A stretch of DNA of 64,000 nucleotides from RH-AL1 sp965198485 (GTDB taxonomy: Bacteria; Pseudomonadota; Alphaproteobacteria; Rhizobiales; Beijerinckiaceae): the NCBI GenBank assembly GCA_965198485.1, contig CBDAPQ010000005.1:3410001-3474000 (forward strand). Reading direction: 5' to 3'. Position numbers and translations under genes: made by a program. Positions within the stretch are counted from its first letter, which is position 1; each line of letters begins with the position of its first letter. Positions 59,456 to 64,000 of the stretch are shown here, piece after piece. The notes below the pieces were generated by a model. It did not search any database. It was not told the DNA's origin and saw only the letters and a list, made by a program, of their open reading frames with translations.

Positions 59456-60088
59456 TCAAGCCCCTACCGCGGTCGAGAACGCGGCCAATGCGGCGGCGAG
59501 GCGCGTTTCGATACGGATGCCGTTGGCCGCGACGGAGACCTCGTCGCCGTCGACGACCTCGAAGGTCACGCCCTTGTTGCGCAACGTCGCCTCGACGACG
59601 GCGAGCAGCGGTGCCGGGCCACGGATCGTCAATACCGGGTGATCCGCATCGCTGAGCACGCGTTCGACGATGTCGACCAGGGCGGCGGTGGTGCGCGCCG
59701 CGACGGCCTCCGCGAGCAACGGCCTCAGCGTCTTGGCGAGCTGCTCTGCCAGGACGTCCTGAATGGCTCGCGTCGCATCCGCGATCTGGGCGGCGAGCGC
59801 GGCACCCTCCTCCGCGTCGCGGTGCGCCGCGACCTCGGCCAAGGCGGTCGCCAGAGCTGCGCTATGCGCGGCTTCGGCGTGTTCCCGCTGAGCGGCATGC
59901 TGGGCGTCTAACGAGTCGCGCAGCGCCTCGCACGCTTCCTCGATCCGCTCTTCGAGCGCGGCGACCGTCATCGTCACGCTCGTTTCGGACAGGTCGCACG
60001 CGACCTCCGCGTCGTCCGACGCGCAAGGAGCGTCGGCGGCCGGAAAACGCGGGAAACGGACGAGGTGATGAGCCAACGGCACGTGCAT
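59456..60088 (-). CDS. FliH-like flagellar export regulator
   Basis: The 210-aa product looks like the short FliH-type stator of the export ATPase. A coiled-coil segment (LEERIEEACEALRDSLDAQH, then EHAEAAHSAALATALAEVAA) leads into a C-terminal FliH domain (LRPLLAEAVAARTTAALVDI, VERVLSDADHPVLTIRGPAP). Position directly after fliF, with a TGATG overlap at 60086-60090, supports the call. fliI is not adjacent. Sequence similarity is low, as usual for FliH. Confidence 0.7.
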   Translation of the reverse strand: MHVPLAHHLVRFPRFPAADAPCASDDAEVACDLSETSVTMTVAALEERIEEACEALRDSLDAQHAAQREHAEAAHSAALATALAEVAAHRDAEEGAALAAQIADATRAIQDVLAEQLAKTLRPLLAEAVAARTTAALVDIVERVLSDADHPVLTIRGPAPLLAVVEATLRNKGVTFEVVDGDEVSVAANGIRIETRLAAALAAFSTAVGA

Positions 60089-61719
60089 CAGGCGAGCCCT
60101 CCGCGGGCGACCCATTGCTTGAGGATGGAGGCGGCTTGGTCCTCGTCGAACTCGACCATCTGCTCGAGACGGCGCTGCGGCGTGCGGCGCGGCCGGCTGG
60201 TGACGTCCTCGATGAGGTTGACCTCGGTTTGCGCGTCGATCACCGGCGGCCCGGAGTCGCCGTCGATCGGGCCTTCCAGGGCCGGCAAGGGGGCGGCCGT
60301 GGCAAGCGCGATCTCCACCGGCTCCTCCGCCGGGCGCAGCACTCGCGTCATCGGACGAATGCCGAACACGATCAGAAGCACCGCCACCACGATGACAGCG
60401 AGCGCGTTGATGGCGGTCCCAGATTGGCGCATGAGAACGTCGACGATGCCCGGAGAGGGGATCGGGTCGAGGTCGTGCCCGGCCTCCGCGAAGTCGGCGG
60501 CGAGCACCTTGATCGTGTCACCGCGCTCCTTGCGCAAGCCGGCCGCCGAGCCGACCAGCGCCTCGATGTCGGCGAGCTGCGCTTCGGGGGTGCCGCTCTT
60601 CGCGTTGACGAGGGCGGCACGGTTCACCAGCACGGCGATCGAAAGGTGGTCGATGCCATAACCGCCGCTCACCGTGGTCACGACCTTGGAGGACAGCTCG
60701 TAATTGGTCAGCTCCTCCCGCTTGGTGTTGTCGGTGGTTGCGTTCTTGGCATCGGCCGCCGATACGGCCGGCTTGTCCTGAGGCACGGCGCCGGCGACGG
60801 TGGTCGGCGCCTGGTTCGTCGAGTTCGAGGTGGTGTTGTTCTCCTTGACCACGCGGGTCGAGCGCTCCACACGCGAGTCCGGGTTGTAGATCGTCTCGTT
60901 GGTCTGGCGGTTGTCGGTGTTAAGCTTGGCGGCGACGCTGATCTGGAAGTTGTGCAGCCCGAGGTACGGGGTGAGCTCGCGGCGGATGTTGTCCTGGATG
61001 TCCTTCGACACCGTCTTCTCGAGCGAAAGCATCTTGCCCGGCGCCTGCTCGGCGAGGTCGTCACCGGCCGAGAGCAGCGTGCCGTCGGTGTTGAGCACGG
61101 TCACCTGGTCGATCGTCATACCGGGCACGGCGGCGGCGACGAGGTGGCGGATCGCCTGGCCGGTGCGCGCGTCGGCGATAGTCTCGGTGCGGATCATCAC
61201 GGACGCCGAGGGCGGCTGCTTGGCGCGCCGGAACGAGCCCTCGTCGGGCAGCACGATGTGGACGCGCGCGGCGCGGATGCCATTCATCAGCTGGATGGTG
61301 CGGGCGAGCTCGCCCTCGGTGGCGCGCACCCGCGTCACGTCCTGCATGAACGAGGTAAGGCCGAGCGAACCGAGCTTGTCGTAGAGCTCGTAGCCCGACG
61401 AGGCCGAATGCGGCAGGCCTTTCTCGGCGAGCAGCATGCGGGCACGGGCGGTTTCGGAATAGCGCACCTTGACGCTGGCACCGTCGGCGGCGACGTCGAA
61501 GAGGATGCCGGCCTCGGTCAGCGCCGAGCCGATGTTGGCGACGTCCTGACGGTCGAGACCGCCGTAGAGCGTCTCGTAGGCCGGCCGGCTCAGCCAGTAG
61601 CCGCCGAAGCCGACCATGGCCGCCGTCAGCGCCCCCACGATGCCGAGCGCCGCGAGCTTGCGCAGGCCGAGCCTCTGCAGGCTGGCGATAAGGGATTGCA
61701 GCTGGTCCTGAAAATTCAT
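60088..61719 (-). CDS. fliF: Flagellar MS-ring protein FliF
   Basis: FliF (543 aa) builds the MS ring, the base for the rod and C ring. Two membrane segments flank the periplasmic part: KLAALGIVGALTAAMVGFGG near the N-terminus and INALAVIVVAVLLIVFGIRP near residue 435. RBM motifs include YETLYGGLDRQDVANIGSAL and VRATEGELARTIQLMNGIRA, with VHIVLPDEGSFRRAKQPPSA. It heads the coupled flagellar block on the minus strand and is divergent from the DUF6165 gene. Confidence 0.95.
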   Translation of the reverse strand: MNFQDQLQSLIASLQRLGLRKLAALGIVGALTAAMVGFGGYWLSRPAYETLYGGLDRQDVANIGSALTEAGILFDVAADGASVKVRYSETARARMLLAEKGLPHSASSGYELYDKLGSLGLTSFMQDVTRVRATEGELARTIQLMNGIRAARVHIVLPDEGSFRRAKQPPSASVMIRTETIADARTGQAIRHLVAAAVPGMTIDQVTVLNTDGTLLSAGDDLAEQAPGKMLSLEKTVSKDIQDNIRRELTPYLGLHNFQISVAAKLNTDNRQTNETIYNPDSRVERSTRVVKENNTTSNSTNQAPTTVAGAVPQDKPAVSAADAKNATTDNTKREELTNYELSSKVVTTVSGGYGIDHLSIAVLVNRAALVNAKSGTPEAQLADIEALVGSAAGLRKERGDTIKVLAADFAEAGHDLDPIPSPGIVDVLMRQSGTAINALAVIVVAVLLIVFGIRPMTRVLRPAEEPVEIALATAAPLPALEGPIDGDSGPPVIDAQTEVNLIEDVTSRPRRTPQRRLEQMVEFDEDQAASILKQWVARGGLA

Positions 61720-61891
61720 GCGCGCTGATTCATGCTTGCCTCGAGCTCATCATGCCGGTGCAAGCTTGCGCGAGGGTGGGAGGCGACAACGCCGGCGGGA
61801 AGATCGACCACCGTGGCGCGCGGACGACCGGTCTGCAGCGAACGTTTACCTTTTCGCGCCTTTATCAAGCCTCCCAATCCCGAGCCTTCCG

Positions 61892-62284
61892 ATGTTCGAA
61901 ACCATCACGATCGAGGTCGCCCCCGGAGAGCTGGTCGACAAGCTGACGATCCTCGACATCAAGCTCGACCGGCTCACCGACTACGAGAAGCGGCGAAACG
62001 TGCGCATCGAGCGGCACGTCCTGGCCGAAGCGTTCCAAAGCTTGATCCCGTCCGAAAGTCTGACAGGCCTGACGCAGAGGCTCCGGCTCGTGAACGAGAC
62101 CCTGTGGGCCATCGAGGACGAGATCCGCGATTGCGAGCGCAGTGGAGACTTCGGTCCCACGTTCGTCGCCCTCGCCCGTGCCGTCTACAAGACCAATGAC
62201 GAGCGCGCCGAGATTAAGCGCGCGATCAACCGCGCGCTGGGTTCGCGGTTGATGGAAGAGAAGTCGTACCGCCCCTACGCCTGA
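61892..62284 (+). CDS. DUF6165 family protein
   Basis: The 130-aa product begins MFETITIEVAPGELVDKLTI and continues LDIKLDRLTDYEKRRNVRIE, the conserved signature of DUF6165. It has no signal peptide or membrane span. Members of this family occur beside TPR-glycosyltransferase genes, as here, which suggests an accessory role in glycan attachment. ATG 61892 is preferred over a frame upstream to 61718. It lies divergent from fliF. Confidence 0.75.
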   Translation: MFETITIEVAPGELVDKLTILDIKLDRLTDYEKRRNVRIERHVLAEAFQSLIPSESLTGLTQRLRLVNETLWAIEDEIRDCERSGDFGPTFVALARAVYKTNDERAEIKRAINRALGSRLMEEKSYRPYA

Positions 62285-62351
62285 CCCTTCAGCCTGGGGC
62301 AAGCGTGCTGCGCTGGTATGGGGCTCAGACCCGTCCAGCGAAAGCCAAGAC

Positions 62352-63941
62352 ATGCCCGCGCCCGCCCGTTCCAAGGTGTCGCATCGCGCCGCGATCCGAG
62401 CCGATCCGGCATCGGCTTGGTACGAGACGGGCAACACGCATCTCGCCAACGGCGAGAGGGAAGCGGCCATCGCCGCCTACGACAAGGCGCTGCAGCTGCG
62501 CCCGGCGTTCCCCGAGGCGCTCCGTGCCGGTGGTGCCATCCTGCGCGACAGCGGTTCGAACGATGCCGCGCTCAACTTCTTCGGCGAAGCTCTCCGATTG
62601 CGGCCGAGCTATCTCGATGCGGTGCTGGACAAAGGCAACCTGCTGCACGGGCTGGGCCGCTTCGACGAGGCCGTGGCGACCTTCGATGCAGCCCTAGCGG
62701 TCTGTCCCAGTCACGCCGGACTCCTCACGAACAAGGGCGTCGTGCTCCACAGCGCCGGGCACTTGAATGAAGCCTGTGCCGCGCTCGAGGCGGCGATTGC
62801 CGCCGAGCCCATGATGCCGAACGCTTACCTTAACTACGCCGGCTACCTGATGCGCGTATTCCGCCACGCCGAGGCTCTGCCGGTGCTTGATCGCGCCCTC
62901 GCGCTGAAGCCGGACTACCCGGCGGCGCATGCCAATCGCGGGTTGACGCTGAAGATGCTTGGTCGCTTCGCGGAGGCGGCCGAGGCACTCGATCGCGCCA
63001 TCGCGCTCAAGCCCAACGATGACTACGCGCTCACCAATCGCGGCGAGCTGCGGCTTCTGCTCAGCGATCACACGCGGGGATGGATCGACTATCAATCCCG
63101 CTTCGTGACTCAATGGCACAACTGGCCGCTGCTGAAGAGCCCCGTGCCGCTCTGGTCCGGAGAACCCCTTGCCAACCTGCGGATCCTGGCGATAACGGAC
63201 GCCGGCAACGGCGACATCATCCACTTCGCCCGCTACGTCCCCTTGCTGGTCGGCGCCGGCGCCGACGTGACTGTGGTCTGTCGCCCACGATTGCAGCGCC
63301 TGCTTGCGCCTTTGTTGGTCGGGACGCGCGTCATGACGAGCGTCGAAGACGACGAGCGCTTCGACTGTCTGGTGCCGTTCTCCAACCTGCCGTTCGTCCT
63401 TGCCACGCCGGTCGCGACCATGCCGGACGCCGAGGCCTACCTCCTGGCCGAGCCAGAGCGGGTCGCGACGTGGCGCACCCGTCTGGGGGGCGACGGCTTC
63501 AAGATCGGGCTGTGCTGGCGCGGCAGCCAGGATTGGCGGGCCGATCCCTATCGCTCGATCCCGCTTGCGGCCTTCGCGCCGCTCGCCGCCCTGCCCGGCG
63601 TCCGCCTGATCTCGCTGCAGATGGACGCGGAGACCGACGCCGCAATCCCGTTTGAGCGTCTCGACGGCGTCGACGCCGGCGCCGATAGCTTCGTCGACAC
63701 GGCCGCGATCATGGCCAACCTCGACCTCGTCGTGACGATCGACACGTCGATTGCCCATCTCTCAGGGGCCCTGGCCCGGCCGACGGCGGTGCTGTTGCGC
63801 AAGGTGCCGGAATGGCGCTGGCTGCTCGAGCGCGACGACACGCCCTGGTACCCGACGGCTCAGCTCTACAGGCAAGAGGCGGAGTCCGCGTGGGATGCCC
63901 CGATCGCGCGCCTCGTAACGGACGTGGCCGCGCGGATTTAA
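62352..63941 (+). CDS. TPR protein fused to a GT-B (GT9-like) glycosyltransferase domain
   Basis: The 529-aa product has about six tetratricopeptide repeats at residues 20-240 (AWYETGNTHLANGEREAAIA, AVLDKGNLLHGLGRFDEAVA, AHANRGLTLKMLGRFAEAAE). A C-terminal heptosyltransferase-like half contains NLRILAITDAGNGDIIHFAR, FKIGLCWRGSQDWRADPYRS and the nucleotide-sugar-site motif LVVTIDTSIAHLSGALARPT. This TPR-GT arrangement is seen in protein O-glycosyltransferases and in polysaccharide enzymes. Next to the flagellar block, it may glycosylate flagellin, but no flagellin is in the window to test this. Confidence 0.8.
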   Translation: MPAPARSKVSHRAAIRADPASAWYETGNTHLANGEREAAIAAYDKALQLRPAFPEALRAGGAILRDSGSNDAALNFFGEALRLRPSYLDAVLDKGNLLHGLGRFDEAVATFDAALAVCPSHAGLLTNKGVVLHSAGHLNEACAALEAAIAAEPMMPNAYLNYAGYLMRVFRHAEALPVLDRALALKPDYPAAHANRGLTLKMLGRFAEAAEALDRAIALKPNDDYALTNRGELRLLLSDHTRGWIDYQSRFVTQWHNWPLLKSPVPLWSGEPLANLRILAITDAGNGDIIHFARYVPLLVGAGADVTVVCRPRLQRLLAPLLVGTRVMTSVEDDERFDCLVPFSNLPFVLATPVATMPDAEAYLLAEPERVATWRTRLGGDGFKIGLCWRGSQDWRADPYRSIPLAAFAPLAALPGVRLISLQMDAETDAAIPFERLDGVDAGADSFVDTAAIMANLDLVVTIDTSIAHLSGALARPTAVLLRKVPEWRWLLERDDTPWYPTAQLYRQEAESAWDAPIARLVTDVAARI

Positions 63942-64000
63942 GACGATCACGCGAGCTTGCTCCTCCCTCGTCGCGGCGGAGAACGAGCGAAGACCGGCCG

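Noticed and set aside
60115..61728. A 537-aa plus-strand frame opposite fliF
   Set aside because: Shadow of fliF, which has clear MS-ring motifs and membrane spans.

Overview
This 64 kb window is high-GC chromosomal DNA of an alphaproteobacterium, almost certainly Hyphomicrobiales (Rhizobiales). The evidence is the rhizobial flagellar block (MotC, FlaF, FlbT, an FtcR-type regulator and a lytic transglycosylase between fliK and ftcR), a PodJ-like polar organizer with Sel1 repeats, leuD standing apart from leuC, and the pepA-holC divergon facing an LPS-export operon. I cannot name the genus. No CRISPR array, phage or intact insertion sequence was seen. Most of the window is conserved core genome; the accessory parts are a polysaccharide locus at the left edge, an AT-rich patch near 29.6-30.2 kb and a decayed acyl-CoA ligase. 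Layout: 1-5.4 kb is an exopolysaccharide locus (partial chain-length determinant, GH16 lipoprotein, two GT4 and one GT2 glycosyltransferases). 5.5-7.6 kb is pepA-holC. 8.0-14.5 kb is a tightly overlapping operon lptG-lptD-surA-pdxA-rsmA whose end runs into a convergent tRNA-Glu. 14.7-17.3 kb holds an exported GyrI-like protein and two tandem L,D-transpeptidases. 17.5-22.3 kb is podJ-like plus glycerate kinase. 22.5-23.1 kb is a MerR regulator and tRNA-Pro. 23.2-29.6 kb has an acyl-CoA ligase pseudogene, a hybrid histidine kinase, a PanE-like reductase and an oxalyl-CoA synthetase-like ligase. 29.6-31.7 kb has a frameshifted LprI-like gene in AT-rich DNA, rpmB and poorly characterised small ORFs. 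31.8-34.7 kb is the lutABC lactate oxidation operon. 34.7-47.5 kb is mixed housekeeping: Inh-domain protein, ubiA, rsmE, leuD, tspO, rlmH-rsfS, glgP, a DUF892 protein, coaBC-dut and a DUF1223 protein. 47.5-61.7 kb is a minus-strand flagellar block in the order fliF-fliH-like-motB-motC-fliK-SLT-ftcR-flgE-flgK-flgL-flaF-flbT-flgD-fliQ. 61.9-63.9 kb has a DUF6165 protein and a TPR-glycosyltransferase fusion. Envelope biology dominates: LPS transport and outer-membrane protein assembly (LptG, LptD, SurA), peptidoglycan crosslinking (two L,D-transpeptidases), polar organization, exopolysaccharide and flagella. Translational coupling through ATGA, TGATG, TTGA and GTGA overlaps is common, and several start codons are non-ATG. 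The most useful anomalies are the internal deletion plus frameshift in the ligase at 23.2-24.5 kb, a probable one-base insertion in the signal peptide of the LprI-like gene, the absence of lptF beside lptG, the rsmA/tRNA-Glu overlap, in-frame 78-bp repeats in fliK, and a CtrA-type motif upstream of ftcR.
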